Source of the DNA: Caenorhabditis remanei
Lineage: Eukaryota; Nematoda; Chromadorea; Rhabditida; Rhabditidae
Reading direction: 5' to 3'
Length of the DNA: 64,000 bases
Assembly: GCF_010183535.1 (NCBI RefSeq)
Contig: NC_071332.1
Coordinates: 10,726,001 to 10,790,000, forward strand
Positions 1 through 17,000 of this stretch are shown piece after piece. The translations under genes and the position numbers were made by a program. Within the stretch, counting starts at the first letter, position 1; each line of letters starts with the position of its first letter. The notes beneath the pieces were generated by a model. That model did no database searches and was not told the DNA's origin. It saw nothing but the letters and a program-made list of their open reading frames with translations.

Positions 1-3000
1 TTGAAGTTAGGAATTTTCATGGACGGTAGTTAGAAAGGTACTTGAAACATAGAGTGAATTGTAATAAAGATATACAAAAACCAAAAATAACTCAACTGAA
101 AACCAAATCAAAACATCAAAAAACGTTTTCTTAATCCAGTCTGACTATAAATTCCAACATTTCACTCCAACTGACCACTTCTGAATTCAGCGACAAAAAT
201 GGCAAAAGATCAAAAAGAGCAATTTCCCTAAAAGTACACTAAAATTTATCGAAAGAGCATATCAAGAACAAAAGGTACTCAAATGAAAGTGGAAGTGGGA
301 GAGAAATGAACTCAAGCATTTCATGGCGGACAAAAAAAAGGAAAATCAGGGAGTGAGTGACACTTATGAAAAGTATGTGTATACCTGAACCTCTGGATTA
401 TTCGTGAGTCACAAAGGCACTCGTCATACAATCGAATTAATCGGATTTTTGTCGCCAAAACTTATGAATACAGAAAATATGGGTCAAAAAGAAAGTGCAT
501 TAGCTAAGGGACAGAAGAGAATTGGAAAGGATCGGAAATGGAAACCGAGTGGGGAGAGAATAGGAACGAAAGGTGGTCGTAATTGCAGAAAAAAAGAAAA
601 GAGACTGACCAATACAACCAGTTTATTTCACATTTCGATCAACTTTAGTATTAGAATAGACGATTGTTTCAGACTACTTTCATAATTAAAGAAGAGAACT
701 GGAACCAAAGTTGCAGAAAACCTATATTTTAAAAGTTGCACTCGAAATAGAATTTGAGTACTGGAGACTCCACTCCCGTTTCCGCTATGCAAACTTTCTC
801 ACTTTTGCAAGCTTACTTTTTTCATTTTTCTGATTCATTATGTTTGCTCAAGTAGCATCTTTTTCGGTGGCTCATGGAACACGAGGAACACGAATTGAAG
901 GGTTTAAATGAGAAAACTAAAGGGAAGGGTTTTTTTAGTGTGAATGAAAGGAATTTTGAGAGACGGAAATGAATTATTAATTGAAAAGTTTTATAGAATT
1001 TGTGGATGTATCAATAGAGAATTCCAGATGATGTTTTGGAATATTTCAAGACTTCCATTCAAGTTGGATCAATTGACACATCGGTGGAAAGGAAGTCACG
1101 TGGCATCTGAAGTTTGAAGTTCTGAAGTGAGGAAAAATCTTCTATGAATTTTCAATTTGAGTCCCATATATTTACCCAAGATATTGAACACCAATGCTTG
1201 GCCCAACATTCAGTTTTATACTGGACATTTTTCAATAACCAATTTACTTTTCTAATATCTAAAAGTTTGTAATTTCTCTTTATTTTTCCTCCTTTCTCTC
1301 ACGACTCCTTGCTCACAGAATTCGAATTCCAAGTTATTAATCTAGAGGTTCTACAGAGCTTTAAATGAATTTAGCTGAAAATTACAGCATGTCATGGATT
1401 GTGAAATTCAAGTGAAATGTTATTCATGTTGTTCGTTGCACAACATTTCAGAATTCGAAATTCCAGAAAGATCTTTCGAGTTTGGCTCCTTTCCAAACAA
1501 CAACTTCAGTTAATCGTTTCTATTTCGAACTTCAGTTTTCTCACCTCTTCCACTTGAAAACCGGAAGGAATTTTCGAGAAAAATGGTTACTCTTTTGTTC
1601 TAACTGGTTTTTACTTTTCCATTTTCCTATACTTTTCATAAATGAAAAGTTGAACTGTTCTCTTTGAAAGTCATAAAAATTTAGGTATGGTGTGATGTAT
1701 AGTTTGGTCAATTCACTTGTAATCTATTCATTTTTCACAAGGAACCAAACCTGTCATTTATCATTGAGAAGTGCTCACATAACCCATGAATTTTCTATTT
1801 TAGAATAGCTCATTTTGCAGCAATTTCTAATTATGAAAAATTGAGAATTCAATTATTTGTAGTCTTCAGTAATTATTTATTAGTTAAAGTTCTTTTAATC
1901 TTATAACTCTCAAAACTCGCCCAAATCGAAATATTGAATTTTCGTTCTGGCAATAGTAACTGGGCTAATTATACGAGTTTTCAGATTTTGATTAACTTCT
2001 GGGTAACCTTTAGGCTCACAGGGCTACTGAATCCATAGACTCTTTCAGATTACTCCTAAATTCGAATTGACAGAGATTAATCTATCTGAGTGTGTACTCT
2101 ATCCACTTTCTTTGAATGTATCCGATTAAATTGCACCCGAAGGAAACCATGAAACAGCTGGTATCCATTTGGAAATTGAGAAATTGTTTATGGAAATTGA
2201 GAATCATTCATTCCCAACCACCCTCTCTTCCTCTTTTCTTTTTGCAAATGTTCGAAAACTCATTTTTCTCTTTTCTTACCAATAAATTCACACACAACAG
2301 AATCGTTAATCCTCTTCTTCTTCCTCTCATCCAAACCGTCAAGGCCGCTCCGTGTCCATTGAATGGTTGGCACTCACCTTCATCTCTCCTCCGGTCTGCC
2401 ACTCAAGTGTCTATTTGAGCCACTTTTCTAATTACATTTCCTAACCTCCCTTTAACTTTTGCTCTCTATATCTCTTTATATCTCTTCCGCATTCAAATTC
2501 TACCCGTTATCTTTTCGGTCTAATCCGTGAATGATCATCTGTCAACCGAAACTCTCCGGGGACGAATTGAAACAACGTCTTCTTTCGTTTTGTGTCTTGC
2601 TCTCTCTCACTCTTTCGGCTCGAATGTATCCACCGAGTCGATACAAATTCAATCATTTCGTTCCAACTGAATTCTGATGTATAGCAAAAAGCCAAAAAAT
2701 AAATGTTTTGGTTGTGAGAAGAATGAGTTTCTTTTCTTTCTTTTCTCCAAGAAGTGTTCACCTGATGTTTTTCATTCTCCTTCCTATTTTTCTCATACTC
2801 AAACACATCTCTTTCTTCAATTTATCAACTTGATCCCTGCTTTTCTTCTTTCTTTCTTCCAGTTCGTGTATGCTGACCCAACAATACTCAGAACATATTT
2901 TTCTATGAGTTTTTCAGTTTCTTAGAACTAGATTTTTAATTTGAGTGCTTGAGTTAGTTTTTTAATTGAATATTTCATTTTTACTTTTTTTGCCGGACGT

Positions 3001-4416
3001 CGAATATGAACTTCAATTAAGTGAACCTTTTTATAAGAAAGTATGAAAATACTTAGTCTCTTTCAAATATTTTTGAGTACTTGTAATCTCCAGGGATATA
3101 AACCAAAGAGAAGAAACAATCATTTTCAAAATTATTCCCATTTCTCCTAACTTCCGTTCCTCACTCTTCCGACAAAAAAACCTTCGAGACCCCATTGGAT
3201 TAGTACATTCCGTCTTCTCAAAACTTCTACATTCTTCACTTTTTTTCGACTTCTTTCTTTACTTTTTACTTTTTTTCTATCCTTTACTTCAATGCACTCT
3301 CCTAATAGAATTAGAATGTCTCCATGTGCATTTGTACCTCTTCCTTCGTCTCCTCCAGTTTCATTCAAAATTTAAAACCCCCAGCCAAGCCAAACAAATT
3401 GATGTCTTTCCCACCGCCCTCTTTCACTCAGAAATTCAATTGAGCCTTCCTTGCCCTCCAACGTCTTCTGTCCTTCTCTTCTAACTCCTTCTGAATAGAA
3501 GGTGTAACCTGACCACACCTCTCTGCGTCTCTTCCTCTCGTATTAAGATTTCTTATGATGTTTTTTGTATCGAGGAGGATTCTATTCTTATTGCCTGTTA
3601 ACCCTCACTCCGTCTCTTCTTCTTTTGAAAAATGTCGGTGGGGGTCATACGGTCACTCGACCCTTGGAATAACACCGCCAGCTGTTCCTTGTGGACCATA
3701 TGACCAGCACATCACTCCACCTTGTGCAGACCCTCTTTTTATTTATCTACACCACTAGATTACAAATTTTCTCATAGTAGAGGTTTGGTCTTCGTTCCAA
3801 GATTCTTCAGAGTCGGTTGTTTGCTACGAAATCACTCTGCATGTTAGACCTAAAATGTATCTTCAACACAAGCTGTAGAGTAACCGAGACAAAATAAAAC
3901 AATTGCTTGAAAAAATCATATTACATTTTTTAAATTACACTAAATTTGACGATAGAGTATATGAATATTAGTAAACAAGCTTGTAATTCATCATTGAAAA
4001 TATTCTAAATTGATTTTTGATCATTCTTCCAGAAATTTCAATCGTTTCGAAATTGTCACGGGTTATGTGAATCTGTTGTTTTTGCTATATTTTCTTGAAT
4101 TTTGTCTTTCTTCGCTTTTCTGGTGGACTCATTCGTATCGGTTGAGAAATTTTTAGATGAGATATTAATTAATCCGTGTGTTAGAATTGAGATCGATCCT
4201 GCTTAAGTGCTAAACTTGATCGAGTTTTATTCCAGATCTAGGCTCATATTATTACATCGATTGGTTTTGAAACGGAGTTACACACAGTTTTCTCTTCGCT
4301 GATTACTTTGAATTTTACGTTCATCTACCATTTTACTCATTCTTTTTTGTTTTTTTTTGTTTTCCACATTCCTCAAATAATATTTCATTTCATTTGTTAT
4401 AATTTTCAGACAAAAA
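1..4416. other. Intergenic stretch upstream of tag-196, no gene recognised
   Basis: About 4.4 kb of AT-rich sequence with pyrimidine-rich tracts. Open frames on both strands are at most about 100 codons, have low-complexity composition and no splice-joined partners or family motifs, so I call no gene. The one structured item is a long hairpin at 3637-3721, listed separately. The final bases before 4417 form a TTTTCAG acceptor followed by a short A-rich leader, as expected for SL1 trans-splicing of the next gene. Confidence 0.5.
3637..3721 (+). ncRNA. Candidate pre-miRNA-like hairpin
   Basis: The 85-base segment can fold back on itself. The outer GGTGG pairs with CCACC. GGTCATACGGTC pairs with GACCATATGACC with a single C-A mismatch. 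An inner GGAA pairs with TTCC near the terminal loop. Length and shape suit an animal pre-miRNA, and no protein gene covers it. I do not recognise the sequence as a known miRNA. No expression or conservation can be judged from here, so this is a structural candidate only. Confidence 0.25.
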
Positions 4417-9289
<4,873 letters not shown>

Positions 9290-9753
9290 TCACTTGTACT
9301 TTATCAAATCTTCTTTTTTATTTGTCAAAACGTGTGTTTTCTTGTGTATTTACTTACTTTTTGATGATTTATATAAAGTGTCTGGACTCTTTTTTTTCCA
9401 TTCAGAGAAGAGATTTTGCAGAATGAAAAGAGAAGACTTCGGAAGAGATAAAGATCAGAGGACAGCTGTTCGTTTGAGGTCATCTATAGAAATCCATTGA
9501 ACAATCTTCCTCCTTTCATATTCTACCCACGTGGTCAATTCTTCAGATCATTCGAATCAATTATGTTATCTCAAAAGAAACATGTCTTCTTTGTGTTCTC
9601 TCTGCCCATAAATATATTTATTCACCAACAATCTATGGTTGATAAGACGAATCTATCTGTTCTCTGTTGTCTCCACTGCCCCTTATAAAGTCACGTTCTT
9701 CTGTTTCGGATAGTACCTGAAGGTTTTCATTCTTAACTTGGTTAGTTGTTTCG
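9290..9753. other. 3' region of tag-196 and 5' region of hao-1
   Basis: Short intergenic stretch with no coding signal of its own. It must contain the tag-196 3' UTR and the start region of the next gene, which lies in the same orientation about 460 bp away. No trans-splice acceptor adjoins the hao-1 ATG; the bases before it are GTTGTTTCG. Confidence 0.5.
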
Positions 9754-11192
9754 ATGACTCCTCCAGTTTTGTTGACTCTTGAAGACTATCGAAAATATTC
9801 GGAAAGAAATCTCGTGAAATTAGCCAGAGACTATTATGAAAGCGGTGCAGAACAAGAAGAGACTTTGAGAAGAAATGTCTCGGCATTCGATCGGTACGTT
9901 GTAGTTTTTCTTATCTAAATTACTGGCTTAACTGTGTATAAGAAACACAGGTTGTAGTCGAATTTAATTGGTTTTTCGCTTTTTTAATAAAAAACATACT
10001 TTTTAGTTTTGTTCATTTTCAATTTTAGACTATTGATCCGTCCAAGATGTCTTCGATCCGTCGAATCAATCGATACGTCTGTCGAGTGGCTTCATGGAAA
10101 AAAAGTAGATTTTCCAGTTGGAATTGCTCCAACAGCATTTCAAAAAATGGCAACAAAGGATGGAGAATTGAGCACTGTCCGAGGAGCAGCTGCAAGTAAA
10201 TCCATTATGATTTGTAGTTCTTGGTCTACAACATCCATTGAAGATATTGGGAAAGAGGCAAAAATAGTCGGGGCAACTCTCTGGTTTCAGGTAAATTGTG
10301 AGATCTCTATATCTACCCGACTTCTCGTTTTAAGCTCTACGTCTACAAAGACAGAAAAGTGACGGAAAAACTGATCCATCGTGCTGAAGCTGCCGGAGTC
10401 GAAGCTCTAGTTTTGACTGTCGACACCCCAGTTCTTGGACGTCGTCTAAAGGACACTTACAATAAATTTTCTCTTCCTAAACATCTGAAATTCGCGAATT
10501 TTGAGTCGAATACTCAAGCCGAAATGCCAAAAGGGCACACTGGAGAATCTGGATTCATGCAATATGTTAGCTCGCAGATTGACCCATCTCTTGATTGGAA
10601 AACTCTTGAATGGATTCGAACGTAAGATTTTCTGACAAAACGAAACGGTCGAATAGAAGTATTTTTTAGAAAAACTATATTGCCGGTAATTGTGAAAGGG
10701 GTAATGAGAGGAGATGATGCATTGCTTGCTCTGGGAGCTGGAGTTGATGGAATTATCGTTTCAAATCATGGAGGACGTCAAATGGATAGCTCTATAGCTA
10801 CAGTAATTTTTCCTAATTGAGTTCGGAATATCTATTTCGCCTTGAAACATTTTAGATCGAAGCTCTACCGGGCGTGCTTCGAGCAGTTGACAAGCGAATC
10901 CCTGTTTGGATGGATGGCGGTGTACGAAATGGTCGAGACATTTTCAAAGCTGTGGCTCTCGGAGCACGGGGTGTTTTCGTGGGCCGTCCCGTTCTCTGGG
11001 GACTCGCCACATCGGTATTTTCTCTCTGCCACGTAGTGTTCAATCATCAATGTTTAGGGTTCGTCGGGTGTGGCCGCCGTCCTCGGAATTCTCCAATCTG
11101 AATTCCGTCATTCAATGCAGCTCTCTGGTTTTCGATCGATTGCAGAACTCCAAAAGGATGATCAAGTTGTAGTACATGCCTCAAAACTGTAG
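9754..11192 (+). CDS. hao-1: (S)-2-hydroxyacid oxidase (glycolate oxidase type), peroxisomal
   Basis: FMN-dependent oxidation of short 2-hydroxyacids to 2-oxoacids with H2O2 production. Exons: 9754-9893, 10029-10290, 10335-10621, 10670-10802, 10856-11014 and 11058-11192, giving 371 aa, the usual family length. The N terminus ([14 protein letters not shown]) is typical. [13 protein letters not shown] and ILPVIVKGV are FMN-barrel strands. [10 protein letters not shown] carries the catalytic His and substrate-binding Arg, and [20 protein letters not shown] with GRPVLWG forms the phosphate-binding end. The protein ends in SKL, a canonical PTS1 peroxisomal signal. It sits between tag-196 and vps-60, as I recall for C. 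elegans F41E6.5. Each intron keeps the frame, so the model is firm; the symbol rests on synteny and memory. Confidence 0.92.
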
Positions 11193-11357
11193 CTGAATAA
11201 TCACAAACTTTTATAACATATACAGAAAAATGTGGACCGGACTTGGGGAATATTTAAAGTTTAAGTGCCATATAAACAATTTTTGGAATTTAAAAGAATG
11301 TACAAGGAATACACTCATAAAAATCGTTATTGAAATGTACAAAAAGTCGACGAGAAA

Positions 11358-12113
11358 TTAGGCTGGCAACTTGGGAAGTCCAAATTCATCTACTTCAAGA
11401 CCTTCCGCAACCCTCGTTTTTGGTTTATCAGCGGGAACAGTTGGAGCAGCGAGTGCTTCATCAAGGTAGTTTGTATCCGCCTCTCCGATATCCAACTCGT
11501 CTCCTAACATAGCCAATTCGGCTTCAAGATCTGCCTCATCAATCTGAAATTTTATCAATAAAAATCCTACTTCAAACATCAAAAAAGGAGTGCACTTACA
11601 TCTGGTGTATCATATTGTCTGCTCATCGCTTCCTGAATTTCGTTGTTCATATCCAACATGTCTTCCATTTGATCTTGAAGATCTTCAATTTTGTCGATGT
11701 TCATCTTCTTGTACTCTTTTTGCATTGTCTTCAATCCTTCTTTCATTGCAGCTACTGTCACTTGGTTGTCCTTCATTCCTTGAATGGCAAAATTACTCTG
11801 ATCCATGTTGAAGCATTGTTGGTCCAGTTGACCCTTTTGATTTTCATACATTCTCTTTTGTTTCAGAATCCTTAAATTTTTAAACATGAATAAATTGATA
11901 CTGAAACGATATTTACCTTAATGCTTTCTGTTTTATCAAGTTTTTGCTTGGACCTTCACGCAGCTTTGACATTTGATCACGAAGCTTCATCAAATCCTGA
12001 TCGAGCTTCTGGATTTTTTTATCGATACTCTCGCTTCTCGATTCAACATTAGATATGGCATTGTTAAGATCTGGTGGTGGCACTTTCTTCGCCGTTCCGA
12101 AAATCCGGTTCAT
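11358..12113 (-). CDS. vps-60: CHMP5/Vps60 ESCRT-III-associated protein
   Basis: Snf7-family coiled-coil protein that acts with the ESCRT-III/VPS4 machinery in multivesicular body sorting on endosomes. Exons in order are 12113-11917, 11870-11600 and 11543-11358, giving 217 aa, close to human CHMP5. The start [16 protein letters not shown] and the following basic helical hairpin are characteristic. Coiled-coil segments include [19 protein letters not shown] and [18 protein letters not shown]. The acidic C terminus ([16 protein letters not shown], ending EFGLPKLPA) carries the MIT-interacting type region. The stop lies about 165 bp from the hao-1 stop, so the two genes converge. I recall F41E6.9 as the C. 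elegans orthologue. Confidence 0.93.
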
Positions 12114-14099
12114 TCTGAAAATATTTTGAAATTAGAAACGAAAGCTGAAAATGCCGAAATATAAGCTCAACACACAAATCGAGAAAAAGTTAAAGATATA
12201 AATTATAAAAATTCTACGAGTACAATGGAGAGGTCTTCGTTGCTATTGAAAGACCGATTCGACCAGAGTCGGGTGATTTTGAAGAGGGCGGAGCAAAAAC
12301 TACAATCAGAATTGCGAAATTGTGCATTACCTGGTCTTGCTATATTTTAAAATTGGTCACTATTTAAAACATTCAATTTAATTTTTTAACAGTTTTATCT
12401 CATTCGAGAACAGAATAAGCTAATAATTTAATATGATGGATGAACATTATATATGAAAAAATAAACCTCACGAAATAAGGAAAAAGCTGAAAATTGGCTG
12501 AATCAAAACAGACATGAGTCATCGGAAAGCGTCTGCGTCTCCACTCTTTCGTCACTATGACGTCACAATCGGTGCGAGACCCGGCGGTTAATGCCCTCGT
12601 GTGCGACGCGGTTCGCGCGCGCCTCCGTTTTTCGCCACTTTTTTCTCTTTTTTCTCTCCGCTCTCTCAACTAAAAAAATTTTTTATCAAAAGGCGAGCCT
12701 CTTCGTTTCTTTTCGCAGTGAAGTGACGTAATCGATTTTGGGCTGACTGCCAATTTGTTTCTTGTCACCTCCTTACAGACGTTCTTCTTCATGTTTTTTC
12801 GGTTCGTCCCGCTTATCAGGACAGAGATTTCACACCTACGGTTCTTTCAGATGACCTTCACCCAGAATAAAAAAATCGGACGCGGCAAAAAATGAACTTT
12901 CCGCCATTAGTATACAAATTTTCATAATTGTCAAGGGCCGGGCTGGGCCGGGCTTTTTTTTCAAAACGTCCGGCCCGGCCCGTCAGGCCCGTCTTTTTGG
13001 AGGGAATTTTTTTTCAATTTTTTTTTCAGTTTTTTTTTCAAATTTGACTAAAGGTGTACCAAGATGAACTCAGACTTCTCTCATAGAATAATATGAGTGT
13101 CTTTTTGTCAATTTTTCCGCATGAAAAATTGAAAATTGAAAAAAAAATTGAAAATTTTTCTCAAAAATCCCACATCCCTGACGAGACGGGCCGGGCCGGC
13201 CCGTCATTTGACAAGTATGCAAATTTTTATCGGTTTTCTTCAACTTCTTCAGAATCCATAATTCTCGGAATATACCCACCTTAATCACAACATGCGTCAG
13301 CTAGACTTTAGTACACCGGGTATGTTTATTTTGTTCGCGCATAAATTTCAAAGATCAAAAACTTTCCATAATAAACAAATGTCGCTTCAAAATAGAATCG
13401 TTCAGTATATTCAATGAGAACTTATATAATTGGAAACTATTTAAGATTGACGTATTTCTGTTTAGTAAGCATGATTATCACTAGGCCAATTATGGCTAGA
13501 AAAAAAGTTGGCATTTATCATCAAGAACAAGCCGGCAACTTCCAAAAAACTCGCTCTACTATTTTTTGTTTTCCGAAAAGTGTTCTTAATTTGAAGTAAT
13601 ATCCATGAAAACATGAAAGATCTATTTTTAAGTCTACTTTTTTTGTTCCTCAAAGAACGAATTAAGAATCTTTGCTTGGTCACATGCTAGCTGATTTAAG
13701 AAATACTAATAGCGACTTCATGCTTTACGCGAACAATAATTTTGCAGGTTTATTTATTTTTCAAAAGGCAGATCAGATAACAACTGCCGATCAAGCGTTC
13801 TCTATTTCTCTCTCCTCCTGCGTTTCTTAATTAATAGTTTTTTTTCTCACTTTCCGGTGTTTGAACTAAAGTGTTATAACAGTTGAAGATGATACTCGTG
13901 TCGCAGTCCGCACTTTTTTTGCGAGCTGTCTCCATCTCTGAAGACGTGAGACGCGTGATTGTCACCATATCAACATGACGTGTTTCTTTCTTGTCTCTTA
14001 TTAACTGAATCCCCTGAGGCGTTTGAATGGTTTTTCTCTTCGTTCAACTTTTTTCCTCGCCCGCTTATTTCTTGAATTAAGATTTTATGATTTTCAGGA
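12114..14099. other. Divergent intergenic region between vps-60 and smk-1
   Basis: About 2 kb between two divergently transcribed genes, so it must hold both promoters. Around 12540-12700 there is a CpG- and GC-rich block with CGCGCGCG runs and TGACGTCA at about 12557, a perfect CRE-like palindrome. A GC-rich repeat lies at 12938-13205 and is listed separately. No coding segment is recognised. Confidence 0.45.
12938..13205. repeat. GC-rich inverted-repeat element in AT-rich surroundings
   Basis: Runs of GGGCCGGGC are followed at about 12970 by the opposite-sense CCGGCCCGGCCC, and at about 13187 by a self-complementary GGGCCGGGCCGGCCCG block flanked by poly-A/T tracts. The arrangement of GC palindromes separated by A/T-rich arms suggests a dispersed non-autonomous repeat rather than gene sequence. 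Exact termini and any target-site duplication are not visible to me. Confidence 0.4.
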
Positions 14100-17000
14100 A
14101 TGTCGGACACAAACGGAGTCTCTGATGATCCTATGGAGACTGGGACAAGTTCATTTGATAGTGTCAAGGATGAGGGAAATGACAAGGTGAGGGTGGAAGG
14201 TTGTTATTGTTGACACTCTGCACGTTTTTTTCGTCTTTTTTCCGAGACCTTGTTTATTCTTTTATATAGAGAAGCCACAAAGATTTCACTGTGTACATTT
14301 GAGGTCACAAACGATTTTTCCGTGAAGTGTATTTTTTGCAGATGTACGAAATATCAGTTCAGTTTTTTAAATTTTACAGGATAGTAACACCGAACAAATG
14401 GAAGTAGATGAAGGGGAGAAGGCGCTTTCTGTTGATACGGAGGTTGCCATGGAAACGGCAACGTTGGAAACTAGTGAAGAGAAGCAAGAAGACCCAGAAG
14501 AGAACGTAGAAATGGATAAAAAAGATGACGAATCAGAGGAGAAGGCAGATGTTATAGTCAAAACTGAAGACAATGATGTACTGACAGCGGACGATACACC
14601 CCAAAAAGAAGTCCTCGATGCTGAAAAGAAGGGAGATGGAGTCAAACCAGATAAAAAGGAGGACGTTAAAGAAGAGGAAGGTTCGAAGGACGGAGAAGTG
14701 AAAGAAGAAGATGAAGAAAAAGAGAAAGATACGGTAGCAGAAGAAAAACAGAAAACTGAAAAAGATCTGGATAAGAATCAGGAAAAAAAAGAAAGTGACA
14801 AAGAAAAAACACCATCTCCCAAGAAAGAAGCAAAGGAAGAGAAGGAGTCCAAAAAGAAAGATGCTGAGCAGACCAACGGTCATATAAAGAGAAAGAGTGA
14901 TAAGCAAAGTCCGAAAAAAAGAGAAAAATCGGACGGAAAAGAGAATAGTTCTGGTTCGAAGCTCACGAACAGAGAGCACATTTTGGATCACATTGAGATA
15001 AAAAGGGTAAGTTGTAAATGAAATTTTAACTTTTGATTTCACAACTTTTGGTTTCAGGATGCTTCTAATCGAGTGAAACTATATGTACTTTGTGATCAGA
15101 GAATTTGGGAAGATAGGGGAACCGGGCACGTCGTCACTTATCAAGTAACCGCAGAAGATGGTTCTCCTTCGAACGCCGGTCAAACTATGGTTTTAGTTCG
15201 ATTGGAAGGACAGAGTGAGTAGCTTTTTATTTATCACTTAAAACTTGATAATTTCAGATAAAAACATTCTCGAGTCACGGATTATGTTGGATACTGTCTA
15301 TCAAAAACAGCAGGTGAGATTTTGTAATAGTGACTGGTGAATGTGTGAAAAGCTTACTTCTTTTTACGGCTCATAAAACTAGAGACTTGATTGTTTTTCT
15401 GATCAAGGCAAATAAAATTGATTCGTAATCCTAGATTAGTTCCTATTAGATATCGATTAATATAGAATTACTTCTTTGTCTATATTCCAATCCTATAGAA
15501 AGTCTCACTTCTATCATTTTGTCCCCGGCTCACACTCCCATAACAGTTATTTGTCTTACAGGTGTCAGACAAATTTAAAATAGTTTTTTTTCTTTAGTTC
15601 GAGAAATCTATACGAGTACAATATCCTTCCACGCAATAGGCAATTGTTAGAGTTGCTGTCGAGAAATGCCCTTGTACCCATGGTCTCTTCTCTCAATTTG
15701 TACGATTTCGGAACTCTGTAAATGCTCACCATTTCGTATTCCAGTTATATTCAACGAATTATTTGTGAGCTCCAAAACAAGCTTGGTTGGTTGAATCCAA
15801 AATTTTTTAGTTAAAGCTTGAAAATGAAGCGGCAACATGTGATGAATGCTTTCCGTGTTAAGGTTTAAAAATTCTTGTGGATGTGATGTGTGCGCTCCGT
15901 GTCTTTCTCCTTTTTTCTCTCGGGCGGGTCGCTCAGTCAAAATAATTGTTTTGAGAAGTCAGTGAGCGCAGCGGTGTTGTCGAAGAGAAAACGAGTGAGG
16001 AAGCATGCTGCATCGCGGAAGCACGCAAAAAAGATATGCCGAAATAGGCGACGAAGAGTAGGCAGCAACACCAAGGAGGCCTTAGCCACAGTAGAAGCAG
16101 CAACAGCAAAAGCAGTTGTCCGTCATGGAGTGTGTTTTGTAAAGAGTGTACGTAGATAGGAGCGTGTTCACATGCCTTCATCCTCTATCTATCCTGGGGT
16201 GCCTACCATCCATGAGAAGCGACAAAGAGAGGGCACCCCTTCCGAATAGAAAACGGAGAAGCAACGATGACATCGTCGTCGTCTACTCTGGCGTTTTTCG
16301 GCTGCTTTCCAAGATTTCTAGTGCAGAAGCGGCAGCGTTCCTCTCAATGTAACTTCTCATTCGCTTTCTCTATGTGAATTTTGTTACTTCTAATTCAGAC
16401 TTTTATGTTAATTAAAAAAAACATAAACTTATCTGTTCAAGAATTCTAAGATTAATTGTATATAGCTCACAATCGGCTTATCCGCTTTGTTTTTTTTTGT
16501 ATTCTTTAATATCTTGATTACTATTCTCGAGGAGGTTTCAAAACATACAGGTTTAGGACTTCCCAATAGATCTGTCTCATGACTCGAGAAAGTTTTCCAT
16601 GATCATGTCATTTAGTAACTGGTTTGTGCAAGGTGTTCATTTCAATGCAAAAGGGTTCGTTGCTGTGGAGCTTTTTTGTGACGACTCCAGACAACTTGCG
16701 ACCTTTTTTCGGTCTCTTATCGAGTTGCTCTCTTTTCCCCCTCTTTTTTACCCAACCCCGCCACCACTGCTGTTTCTTCCTTTTCCTCATTTTCTTTGCA
16801 TTTTGCTGCCCTCCCGGCATCTCTATCTCACGTGTTTTTGAACGACTTGTCTCTTTTCACACTTTCAACAAACTCGCTTTCACTAGTGTATTTCTTCCAT
16901 CTTCATGCGTTTTATCCTAGTCTACAGCCACAATAGTAAACGTTTTCTTGAGTAGCTTCTAAAATGTCGGGACACACATGTTCTTCTTCATCCTGCTTCT

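Noticed and set aside
14533..15042. 169-codon minus-strand frame
   Set aside because: It is the antisense of the Lys/Glu-rich smk-1 exon, giving a Phe/Leu-rich shadow; smk-1 has splice and domain support.
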